Origin: UBA5177 sp002413265
Lineage (GTDB): Bacteria > Chloroflexota > UBA5177
DNA: 12,990 bases
Assembly (NCBI GenBank): GCA_036752825.1
Contig: DAIORV010000061.1
Location: 1-12,990 of the forward strand
Direction: 5' to 3'
Every line of letters begins with the position of its first letter. The stretch's first letter is position 1. A program made the translations under genes and the position numbers. Of this stretch, positions 6,331 to 12,990 are shown piece after piece. The notes under the pieces are model-generated. The model made no database searches. It had not been told where the DNA came from and worked only from the letters and a program-made list of their open reading frames with translations.

Positions 6331-9090
6331 TCAGCCGGTGTTCTGCAGCCCTGCGGCGACCCCAGTAACACTGCGATCTATGATCGATCTCAGCACGTCC
6401 GCTTCTGCGCCTTCCGGCGAGGCACGTAACATCCGCAGGGACCGAATCTGCACGTAGCTCATGGGATCGACGTATGGATTTCGCAGCGCGATGGACCGCT
6501 GAAGAATGGGCCACGAGTCAAGAAGGTGCTCTCTTTCGGTGACTAGGCAGACCATCCGTACGGTCCGCTCAAATTCCTCTGCCAGCAGTTCGGTATATCG
6601 CTCCCTCGCTTCCTCATCAGTGACGAGATGGCTGTATTCACGGGCAATTCCCAGATCAGCTTTCCCCAGTGAAATTTGGGCAGCGTCGACCACCCAGCGG
6701 AAAAAGGGCCAGAAACGGTACATCTCTCGGAGCTCGTCCGCTGCCCCCGCCTCATTCGCCTGCTCGAGTGCGGTTCCCAAGCCGTACCACCCAGGCAAAC
6801 CCCATCGAGCCTGAGTCCAGGCAAACACCCACGGAATCGCGCGCAGATCGTCGAGCTTCAGATCACCGGTTCCGCGCTTGGGGGGACGGGAAGCGATCCG
6901 TAGCCTCATGATCGATCGCAAGGGCGTCCCCTCATCAAAAAACCTCAAAAACGCGGGATCCCCGGAAACTAGACCTTGATAGACTGCCGCAGCCTTGTCG
7001 GAAAGCCGTTCTGAGATGTCTTCCCATTTCCGGATTTGCGCCGGCGTGGCCTCCGCGGGCAGTTGCGTGACCAGCACCGCGTTAACGAGCTGTTCGAGAT
7101 GACGGTGAGCAATGTCGGGATTGCCATAGCGAGTGAACAGCACCTCGCCCTGTTCCGTAACCTTGAGGCTGCCGGCAATCGTATCCCGCGGCTGGCCGAG
7201 GATTGCTCTTTGAAGAGGCCCGCCTCCCCGTCCGATCGCGCCACCCCTGCCGTGAAAAAACGTCGGACGAATCTCTGCCGCCGCCGAAACCTCGCACAAT
7301 CGCTGCTGCGCCCTATACAGCCACACGTTTGATGAGAGATATCCCGCATCTTTGTCGCTGTCGGAGTAACCGAGCATGATCTCTTGTTCGGAGTTCCACG
7401 AGTCGAGCTGTCGCTTGTAGGACTCCAACGAGTAGAGATCCTTCATGATGCCTGGCGCCGCCTCGAGATCACTGCCGGTTTCGAAGAGCGGGACAATCTT
7501 GAGTCGCGAATCTCGAGTCTCTGAACTCCCGAGTCCCGCCAGCGTGCCCAGAAACAAAGCTGCAAGGACGTCGCTGGGTCCGGCAGTGAAGCTTACGATG
7601 CAGGTGTCGATGGCCTCCACGCCAAACTCATCCTGCATCTTTCGAATGGCATGGAATACCTCCATCGTCTCGCGGGTCTCGGGACTCAATCCCTCGAGGG
7701 CGAGCGTGGCATTTCCACTCATCAAGCGATCGAGCAATCGAGTTCGCTCGTACTCGTCGCGAGCGGGGAATCCTTCATGCGGCAAAAGCTCAGCTATTGC
7801 CGCCACATGCCGGTCGCGGTGCTGTCGCACGTCGAGCTTCGCAAGGTGAAACCCAAAGACGCTGGCTTGCCAGATCAGGTCTTGCAGGGCTTGATCTGCG
7901 ATTCGCGCGCCTCCATGCTCCTGCAAGCTTGCATGGACCAGTTGCAAATCCGAAAGAAACTCGGAAGCTGTGGAGTAGCCGGCTTTGTCCACTGCGTCGC
8001 CCGACTTAGTCATCCCGACGGCATTGGCGGCCCTAGCGTTTTGAAGCCTTTGCACCACAAACGACAACTTTTGACGATAGGGCTCTTCAGCCCATCTCTC
8101 CCTAATCAGGACGCCCTCTTCCTCGAGCTCATCCTGGTCTCGCTGCAGTGAGTCGCTCAGATCCTGCGAATACCCTGCGAGCCGTTCGGAAGTCGTGAGT
8201 CTCTCGACCAGCTTTTGTGTGGAATGGATGTACTTCCCGAGGATCACATCCCTGTGCAGTCTCATCGTCTGTTGGGTGACCGCGGCGGTCACGTTCGGAT
8301 TCCCATCTCGGTCTCCTCCTATCCAGGAGCCGAATGAAAGGAAGACAGGAATATCCGCCTCAAGTGCCGCATAGGACTCACGCACAGCGTCTCGCATCTC
8401 GCGATAGAGGCGGGCCACCGCTCCGAACACGCTGCTATCGAAGTAGTACAGTCCGTTTCGCACCTCGTCCATGGCCGTTTTTTCGGTGGTGCGAAGCTCA
8501 TTTGTTTGCCAAAGGTTGGTGACCTCTGCGTACAAGAGCTGAACGAGGTTCTCACGATTACCCAAAGTGGAGGAGCCATCCAAAGTTCTTACCAGCTGCG
8601 CAATCCGCCGGAGTTGGCGCATCAGCGTCATGCGGCGAGCTTCGGTAGGATGCGCGGTAAAGACCGGGCGGATCGACAACCGTTGGAACAGGCGACGAGC
8701 CTCCGAGTCGGTTATGCCCGCCGTATGCATGGCTCGAACCGCGCTTCTAATCGAGTCTGGGCGCAGCCCAGGTGTGGCAGCCTCGCGCTCGTGAAGCCTG
8801 CGTACACGGTGATTTTCTTCAGCGATATTGATGAGATGGAAATACATGGTGAAGGCCCGCACGACCTCGAGACATCTTTCCAACGAGAGCCCTTGTATTA
8901 GGCCGGCAACCTCGGTGGCGGGTTCTTCGTGGTGATACTGCCGGTGATGTCTGGAGGCCACTCGAAGACCCTCCACGGCGTCGAAGAGCTCGTCCCCTCC
9001 CTGCTCGCGAAGCACGTCGCCCAACACCCGGCCCAAAAATGAAACGTCGTGTGCCAGTCGCTCCATGGCCTCGTCTACGGTGGCGTTCAT
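6331..9090 (-). CDS. ppc: Phosphoenolpyruvate carboxylase
   Basis: Cytoplasmic enzyme that carboxylates phosphoenolpyruvate with bicarbonate to oxaloacetate and phosphate, refilling the TCA cycle. With the ATG at 9090 the protein has 919 residues, within the usual bacterial size. Positions are counted from this ATG. All signature segments are present: FTAHPTEARR with the catalytic His147, GSWIGGDRDGNPNVT (256-268), LDVRQ with Arg421, MLGYSDSDKDAGY (572-584), FHGRGGAIGRGGGP (612-625, containing the catalytic His and Arg), and the C-terminal QNTG, whose Asn belongs to the aspartate/malate inhibitor site in E. coli. Inhibition by aspartate is therefore likely. A GTG six bases further upstream (9096) is in frame, but AGGA lies 7 bases before the ATG at 9090. 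The gene follows the phosphodiesterase gene on the same strand after 73 bases, with no clear promoter in the gap, so co-transcription is possible. No damage or unusual residues noticed. Confidence 0.98.
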   Translation of the reverse strand: MNATVDEAMERLAHDVSFLGRVLGDVLREQGGDELFDAVEGLRVASRHHRQYHHEEPATEVAGLIQGLSLERCLEVVRAFTMYFHLINIAEENHRVRRLHEREAATPGLRPDSIRSAVRAMHTAGITDSEARRLFQRLSIRPVFTAHPTEARRMTLMRQLRRIAQLVRTLDGSSTLGNRENLVQLLYAEVTNLWQTNELRTTEKTAMDEVRNGLYYFDSSVFGAVARLYREMRDAVRESYAALEADIPVFLSFGSWIGGDRDGNPNVTAAVTQQTMRLHRDVILGKYIHSTQKLVERLTTSERLAGYSQDLSDSLQRDQDELEEEGVLIRERWAEEPYRQKLSFVVQRLQNARAANAVGMTKSGDAVDKAGYSTASEFLSDLQLVHASLQEHGGARIADQALQDLIWQASVFGFHLAKLDVRQHRDRHVAAIAELLPHEGFPARDEYERTRLLDRLMSGNATLALEGLSPETRETMEVFHAIRKMQDEFGVEAIDTCIVSFTAGPSDVLAALFLGTLAGLGSSETRDSRLKIVPLFETGSDLEAAPGIMKDLYSLESYKRQLDSWNSEQEIMLGYSDSDKDAGYLSSNVWLYRAQQRLCEVSAAAEIRPTFFHGRGGAIGRGGGPLQRAILGQPRDTIAGSLKVTEQGEVLFTRYGNPDIAHRHLEQLVNAVLVTQLPAEATPAQIRKWEDISERLSDKAAAVYQGLVSGDPAFLRFFDEGTPLRSIMRLRIASRPPKRGTGDLKLDDLRAIPWVFAWTQARWGLPGWYGLGTALEQANEAGAADELREMYRFWPFFRWVVDAAQISLGKADLGIAREYSHLVTDEEARERYTELLAEEFERTVRMVCLVTEREHLLDSWPILQRSIALRNPYVDPMSYVQIRSLRMLRASPEGAEADVLRSIIDRSVTGVAAGLQNTG

Positions 9091-9097
9091 ATGCACA

Positions 9098-9101
9098 TCC
9101 T
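9098..9101 (-). promoter_or_regulatory. Ribosome-binding site of ppc
   Basis: AGGA on the minus strand lies 7 bases before the ATG at 9090 and only 1 base before the alternative GTG at 9096, so it selects the ATG. Confidence 0.5.
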
Positions 9102-9163
9102 ACGAGCGCTAGGTGGCGGCTTTCGGCCCGTCCGCCTGCGAGAGTCAGGTTTGTCATGCGCCA

Positions 9164-10855
9164 CTAGAGCTTTGCGGCGAGCTCCAGCTGCGACTCTCGT
9201 TGGAGTGCGCTCACGACAGGCATCAGCTTGGCCCGAAGCTGCTCCTGCGATTGCACCTCATTGGGGGTTGGATGAGCAAGAGCGTCGGCGAGCGGAATTC
9301 CCTGCATCCCAGAGTGCCGCGCGCCGATCAGCGTGAGAAGCGTCGGAGCGACATCTTCCAGTCGAGCGGGGTACGAGCTTACCACGCCCTTGCGCGCGCC
9401 GGGTCCCGAGATGATCAACGGCAAATGCTGCGAGTTCCAATCGGTCCCCCCGTGGTCCCCCTTCCACGATGACTCGCCGCCCGGCAGACTCGCTGCCCCT
9501 TCCGTGAAGAACACCGCGAGATCGGGCCCGTCCGGGCCATTAAACGTATTCAGCAGGTATTGGGTGGCCTTCTCATTGGCCGGATTGCGCATGAGCGCCG
9601 CGGAGGAGGCGCGAATGTACTCATGTCCGCCATGCGGCAGTGGAGATCTGAAGTAGACAGACTGGATGTACGGATTCTTTAGGGCAGCAATGTTCAAGGC
9701 CGCTTTGTCGGCGAGAGATTCGTTCTTGATCCAGAGATATGAAGCCGTGTGGTACGTGTCATCGATGATGCCGGCCCCGGCCTTAGCGACCGCAATCTTT
9801 ATGTCCGTGTCGACCACCGTGTGATAGATCTGAGACATTCCGTGATCGGCCAGAAGCACGAAATCCGTGCGGTTCAGCACGCCCTTCTTGGCCAGCATCT
9901 TCTCCATTTTGGCGAGGTCCGCGTCGAAGCCCTGCATTAGCGTCGTTGCGGCCTTCATGTCCCGGGTGCCGCCGTTCACATGGCCAAGCGGCCAGTCGAA
10001 TTCGGGAAGATTAATGAGTGTTACCTGCTCACCCATCCGCCGGAAAGTCTTCATCGCCATCTTCATGGTCAGGTGATCCTCGACCCCCAGTGCAGGATGA
10101 GTGTTCGGGTACGTTAGATCCGGAGTCAGAATCCCGGAAGGTGGGGCATGGCCGGGTACGAAGACTGGTGAGAACTTCCCGTCGGGCATTCCGGTGTAGT
10201 ACAAGATGGCGTCGGCGTGCGGCCCGCCCATGGCATCAACGGCGTAGTACTTGTGGCCCCCCAAGGCCACCACCTTGGCGTGCGGGTATCGCGCATGGAC
10301 CATGTCGGCAATAGTCGGAGCAGGCGCCTCCGCAATCAGGCGTTCCATATCTCCATCGCGGATCTTTGACGGGTCGAACAGGTTGATCTGAGTATTGTCG
10401 CTATTTGCCCAGTCGAAGCTTAGGATCCCGTCGTTGCGCGGTTCCGATCCGGTCCCGATGGCCGCGTGACCAGATGGCGTTTCGGATTCCAGAATGCCGG
10501 CCCATGCATTGGTGTAGTCGACACCGCTCTTTATTAACGCCCGTACGTGAGGTATCTTCGGAACATTGAATAGGTGGGGTTGTGCTCCGTCTAGGACGAT
10601 GAGCACGACATATCGTGAGGCCGCTAGCGCAGCACCGAGCGCAATCGACGGGGTTGGCGTGCCCGACACTCCCAGAACCCGAACGTGCCCGGGCGTCTGC
10701 GCATTGTCAGCATCGCGCTGGATTTGACCGCTCTTCGTGGCGGCCGTACCAGGTGCTCGGTTCGCGGCGGCCGCGACGATGATCCCCATGGCGAGAAGCG
10801 CGGCAAGGCAGACCACCACAACGTACCGGCGCAAAATCTCTCCGTTCCCTTCCAC
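9164..10855 (-). CDS. Exported alkaline-phosphatase-superfamily phosphodiesterase/pyrophosphatase
   Basis: A 563-residue hydrolase of the type I phosphodiesterase / nucleotide pyrophosphatase group, anchored in or exported across the membrane by an N-terminal hydrophobic segment (about residues 11-32, after an RRY basic start). A linker containing GTPTPS precedes the catalytic domain. The two-metal site is complete by eye: IVLDGAQ with Asp89, SETPSGH with the nucleophile Thr126, EFDWPLGH with Asp287 and His292, LLADHGMS with Asp337 and His338, and GDHGG with His468. It should cleave phosphomono- or diester bonds outside the cytoplasm; the substrate (nucleotide, lipid headgroup or phosphonate) cannot be read from sequence. 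Start is uncertain: the GTG at 10855 gives the longest form, while a TTG at 10834 has GGAG 5 bases upstream and still keeps the hydrophobic segment (556 residues). It lies 70 bases downstream of the hypothetical gene and 73 bases upstream of ppc, all in one direction. Confidence 0.9.
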   Translation of the reverse strand: MEGNGEILRRYVVVVCLAALLAMGIIVAAAANRAPGTAATKSGQIQRDADNAQTPGHVRVLGVSGTPTPSIALGAALAASRYVVLIVLDGAQPHLFNVPKIPHVRALIKSGVDYTNAWAGILESETPSGHAAIGTGSEPRNDGILSFDWANSDNTQINLFDPSKIRDGDMERLIAEAPAPTIADMVHARYPHAKVVALGGHKYYAVDAMGGPHADAILYYTGMPDGKFSPVFVPGHAPPSGILTPDLTYPNTHPALGVEDHLTMKMAMKTFRRMGEQVTLINLPEFDWPLGHVNGGTRDMKAATTLMQGFDADLAKMEKMLAKKGVLNRTDFVLLADHGMSQIYHTVVDTDIKIAVAKAGAGIIDDTYHTASYLWIKNESLADKAALNIAALKNPYIQSVYFRSPLPHGGHEYIRASSAALMRNPANEKATQYLLNTFNGPDGPDLAVFFTEGAASLPGGESSWKGDHGGTDWNSQHLPLIISGPGARKGVVSSYPARLEDVAPTLLTLIGARHSGMQGIPLADALAHPTPNEVQSQEQLRAKLMPVVSALQRESQLELAAKL

Positions 10856-10925
10856 AAGTCCGGCGATGCACTTCGAGCCTAGCCACTAAATCTGGTTAGG
10901 GACTGAAGTCAGCCTTACAAACCGG

Positions 10926-11531
10926 TTAACCGACGTTTGCAGAACCTGTGCCAGGGTGCAGAGCGCGCCCTCCGACCGAGATAACTGCTCCCGCGTGACC
11001 GGCGATACAGGTCGCAACCACGCCCGCGATACGCAGCTCGTTCACACGCAGCTCGGATCCCAGAGGTCCGTCCTCTATCGACATGCCTGACCCTATGGAG
11101 CCGGACAGAATCGCGTCCCGACATTTCTCCGCGTGACGCCGCGAGCTGAACAGCCCTATGATCGGCCCACCCGCCGTGCGGATCACGACGTTCTCGTTTT
11201 GCGGGTCGCCAACCGGAAGCACCTGCAGCTTGGCCCGGAGCTCCTGAGCTGCCAGTCGGCCAATTAGGTAGCCGGCTCGACGAGCCCGTTGACCGACAGA
11301 CGTGGCCTCCGCAGCCAGCGTATCGGGGTGGAGGAAGTAGCCGTCCTCGGGCATGAACTCGCCTGGCAGCACGACAAAACAGCTCTGCATCAGCTTCCGC
11401 ACGTCTGTTCCAAAGCGCTGTGCTACGACTCCCCAATTCAATCCGACTGGCGGTGGCATGGGTGAGGCCTCGGACGTGGGCAGAGGTTCCAGTTCCGAAT
11501 GCTCGATCTGGTTCCCGGCTACGTCAGCCAT
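10926..11531 (-). CDS. Hypothetical protein of about 200 residues
   Basis: I do not recognise this protein. From the ATG at 11531 it has 201 residues, with no signal peptide and no clear membrane helix. An acidic, Pro-rich N-terminus (about 1-30) is followed by a mixed region (35-105) and a segment reading IIGLFSSRRHAEKCRDAI and then Gly/Ala-rich sequence. The GLFSSRRHAE pattern vaguely recalls the small alpha-beta domains of general-stress proteins (DUF1269/YflT type), where a residue pair AE follows a strand, but the resemblance is weak. An ATG at 11540 is also in frame; GAGGA touches that codon directly but is 9 bases before the one at 11531, so the latter is better. A longer overlapping frame (10915-11436) is Arg-rich and looks like a shadow. 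The gene diverges from thrS across a 161-base gap. Confidence 0.65.
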   Translation of the reverse strand: MADVAGNQIEHSELEPLPTSEASPMPPPVGLNWGVVAQRFGTDVRKLMQSCFVVLPGEFMPEDGYFLHPDTLAAEATSVGQRARRAGYLIGRLAAQELRAKLQVLPVGDPQNENVVIRTAGGPIIGLFSSRRHAEKCRDAILSGSIGSGMSIEDGPLGSELRVNELRIAGVVATCIAGHAGAVISVGGRALHPGTGSANVG

Positions 11532-11540
11532 ACACGTCAT

Positions 11541-11545
11541 TCCTC
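11541..11545 (-). promoter_or_regulatory. Ribosome-binding site deciding the start of the hypothetical gene
   Basis: GAGGA on the minus strand is 9 bases before the ATG at 11531 but directly abuts the ATG at 11540. Normal spacing favours 11531. Confidence 0.45.
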
Positions 11546-11692
11546 ATGAATACATTTGCGGTGATCGATGTTCAAGCCATCGCTTCCAATTCTATGTGCC
11601 GGCGTTTTTGCTAACCCTGTCCTGAGGCGCCGAGCTACGGGTACCATATCGTGATGGAATCGCGCCCATCGATTGAGAGGACATCGCGAGCC

Positions 11693-12990
11693 ATGGTCGA
11701 AGTAGACAACACAGACATCGTCGAAAAACAGATGTCTCCGCTCGAGCGCATGCGTCACAGCGCAGCTCATGTGATGGCCGAAGCCGTCCTTGAGGAGTTT
11801 CCAGATGCAAAGCTGGGAATAGGACCGCCGATCGAAAGCGGCTTTTACTACGACTTCGAGCTTCCACGCCCTCTCACTCCTGAAGATTTGCCGGAGATTG
11901 AAGAGCGGATGCGCCGCAGCATCGAGCAGGACAAGCCGTTCGAGAAGCGTCCCGTGACGAAAGCCGAGGCTCTAGAGCTCTTCAAGGGTCAGCCATACAA
12001 GCTCGAGCTGATTGAACAGTTCGCCAACGGCGACCTAAGCGTCTTTCAGCACGGAGATTTTATCGATCTGTGTCGCGGGCCCCACGTCAGCAGCACGGGT
12101 GACATCGGACCGATCAAGCTTCTGAGCAATGCCGGTGCCTACTGGCGTGGCAGCGAGAAGAATCCCATGCTGCAGCGGATATACGGCACCGCCTGGGACA
12201 CTCGGGAAGAGCTCGAAGAGTACCTCCACAATCTGGAGCTCGCCCGCGAACGTGACCATCGCAAGCTCGGACGGGAGCTCGAGTTGTTCGTCTTTAGCCC
12301 GGATGTCGGGTCGGGCATCCCTCTTTTTCTTCCAAAGGGTGAAGCTCTGCGCTACCAGATGGAATCGTACGTCCGTGAGACGCAGACGTATTACGGTTAC
12401 AGACACGTGTGGACCGGGCATCTCGTCAAAGAAGAGCTCTTCCGGAAATCGGGTCATCTTCCCCTGTACGAAGAGGTCCAATTCCCGCCGCTGATTGGGG
12501 AAGACGCCACCTACCGGCTGAAACCGATGAACTGCCCGAGCCACATGACGCTCTTCAACACGCAGTATCACAGCTACCGTGACCTGCCCGTACGCTACGC
12601 GGAGTTTGCAACGCTCTATAGAAACGAAAAGTCGGGTGAGCTTCATGGACTCTCTCGAGTGCGCGCCGTTACCCAGGACGATTGCCATATCTTCTGCACC
12701 GAGGATCAGATACAGTCCGAGTTCAGTCGAGCCATCGAGCTGATTTCGGAGGTGATGGCGACCTACGGCTTTACGGAGTACTACGTGCAGCTTTCTCTGC
12801 ACGATCCTGAGACGGCTGAGAAGTACGGCGGCGACGAGGGCGTATGGTCACGAGCGGAACAAATGCTTCGTGACGCACTGGATGCGTTGGGTGTGACCTA
12901 CGTCCCTGTACTGGGTGAGGCTGCGTTCTATGGGCCGAAGGCGGACTTCATGGCAAAGGACGCACTCGGCCGCGAATGGCAGCTCTCAAC
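11693..12990 (+). CDS. thrS: Threonyl-tRNA synthetase lacking the TGS domain (3' end outside the window)
   Basis: Class II synthetase that charges tRNA-Thr; 432 complete codons are visible and the gene runs off the right edge. The editing domain is intact: RHSAAH with His22 and His26, and DLCRGPH with Cys127 and His131. The AGAYWRG and MLQRIYGTAW segments link to the catalytic core, where KPMNCPSH (Cys281) and QDDCHIFCT (His332) give two of the three zinc ligands, LYRNE (Arg310) is motif 2 and AFYGPK is present; the third zinc ligand and motif 3 lie outside the window. The protein enters the editing domain after only about 20 residues, so the roughly 60-residue TGS (N1) domain of E. coli ThrRS is missing. 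An in-frame ATG at 11654 would add 13 residues and still no TGS domain. GAGAGGA lies 11 bases before 11693. No T-box-like leader is evident in the short upstream gap. Confidence 0.96.
   Translation, partial: MVEVDNTDIVEKQMSPLERMRHSAAHVMAEAVLEEFPDAKLGIGPPIESGFYYDFELPRPLTPEDLPEIEERMRRSIEQDKPFEKRPVTKAEALELFKGQPYKLELIEQFANGDLSVFQHGDFIDLCRGPHVSSTGDIGPIKLLSNAGAYWRGSEKNPMLQRIYGTAWDTREELEEYLHNLELARERDHRKLGRELELFVFSPDVGSGIPLFLPKGEALRYQMESYVRETQTYYGYRHVWTGHLVKEELFRKSGHLPLYEEVQFPPLIGEDATYRLKPMNCPSHMTLFNTQYHSYRDLPVRYAEFATLYRNEKSGELHGLSRVRAVTQDDCHIFCTEDQIQSEFSRAIELISEVMATYGFTEYYVQLSLHDPETAEKYGGDEGVWSRAEQMLRDALDALGVTYVPVLGEAAFYGPKADFMAKDALGREWQLS

Noticed and set aside
9115..9136. GGCGG/CCGCC dyad between the phosphodiesterase and ppc genes as a terminator
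   Set aside because: Five-base stem with a 12-base loop and no U-run; too weak to call a terminator.
10915..11436. Overlapping minus-strand frame of 173 codons inside the hypothetical gene
   Set aside because: Very Arg/Gly/Ser-rich translation typical of an off-frame read; the alternative frame has balanced composition and a proper ribosome site.
11547..11575. TTGAAC / TATTCA pair with 17-base spacing upstream of the hypothetical gene (minus strand)
   Set aside because: The predicted start point near 11540 would fall downstream of the GAGGA ribosome site, and the -10 box matches only three of six bases.
12035..12802. Long minus-strand open frame (255 codons) opposite thrS
   Set aside because: It lies wholly antisense to an unmistakable thrS coding region and shows no family motif; it is a shadow of codon bias.

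Overview
The window is a moderately GC-rich bacterial chromosome segment. Seven genes run on the minus strand and one gene, thrS, diverges on the plus strand and leaves the window at the right edge. There is no mobile element, CRISPR array, tRNA or rRNA that I can see, and every intergenic gap is shorter than about 160 bases. Two secreted proteins carry Thr/Pro/Ala-rich low-complexity linkers or tails. The threonyl-tRNA synthetase lacks its TGS domain, and there is a ParB-fold protein of a type I associate with Chloroflexota and actinobacteria. Together these suggest Chloroflexota or a nearby lineage. That is an inference, not a proof.

Layout, in the direction of minus-strand transcription (right to left): a hypothetical protein of about 200 residues (10926-11531); a membrane-anchored or secreted alkaline-phosphatase-fold phosphodiesterase (9164-10855); phosphoenolpyruvate carboxylase, ppc (6331-9090); a secreted Kelch-propeller protein with two C-terminal beta domains (4243-6234); a ParB/sulfiredoxin-fold protein (3256-4239) that starts 3 bases after the Kelch stop; a divergent glutamine-synthetase-family protein (1804-3159); and a secreted clan-A glycoside hydrolase (80-1618). 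On the plus strand, thrS begins at 11693 and is cut by the window end.

Functionally the window mixes housekeeping genes (ppc for anaplerotic carbon fixation, thrS for translation) with cell-surface or extracellular proteins (glycosidase, Kelch propeller, phosphodiesterase). The most unusual part is the Kelch / ParB-fold / glutamine-synthetase-like cluster. The glutamine synthetase homologue is full length and keeps the fold's landmark segments, but by-eye alignment shows that several metal-binding and substrate-binding positions are replaced. It is either a pseudoenzyme or an enzyme with altered chemistry. The ParB-fold protein just upstream has no DNA-partitioning context (no parA or parS seen) and may be its functional partner. 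I see a good promoter candidate in front of the glutamine-synthetase-like gene and a weaker one in front of the Kelch gene.
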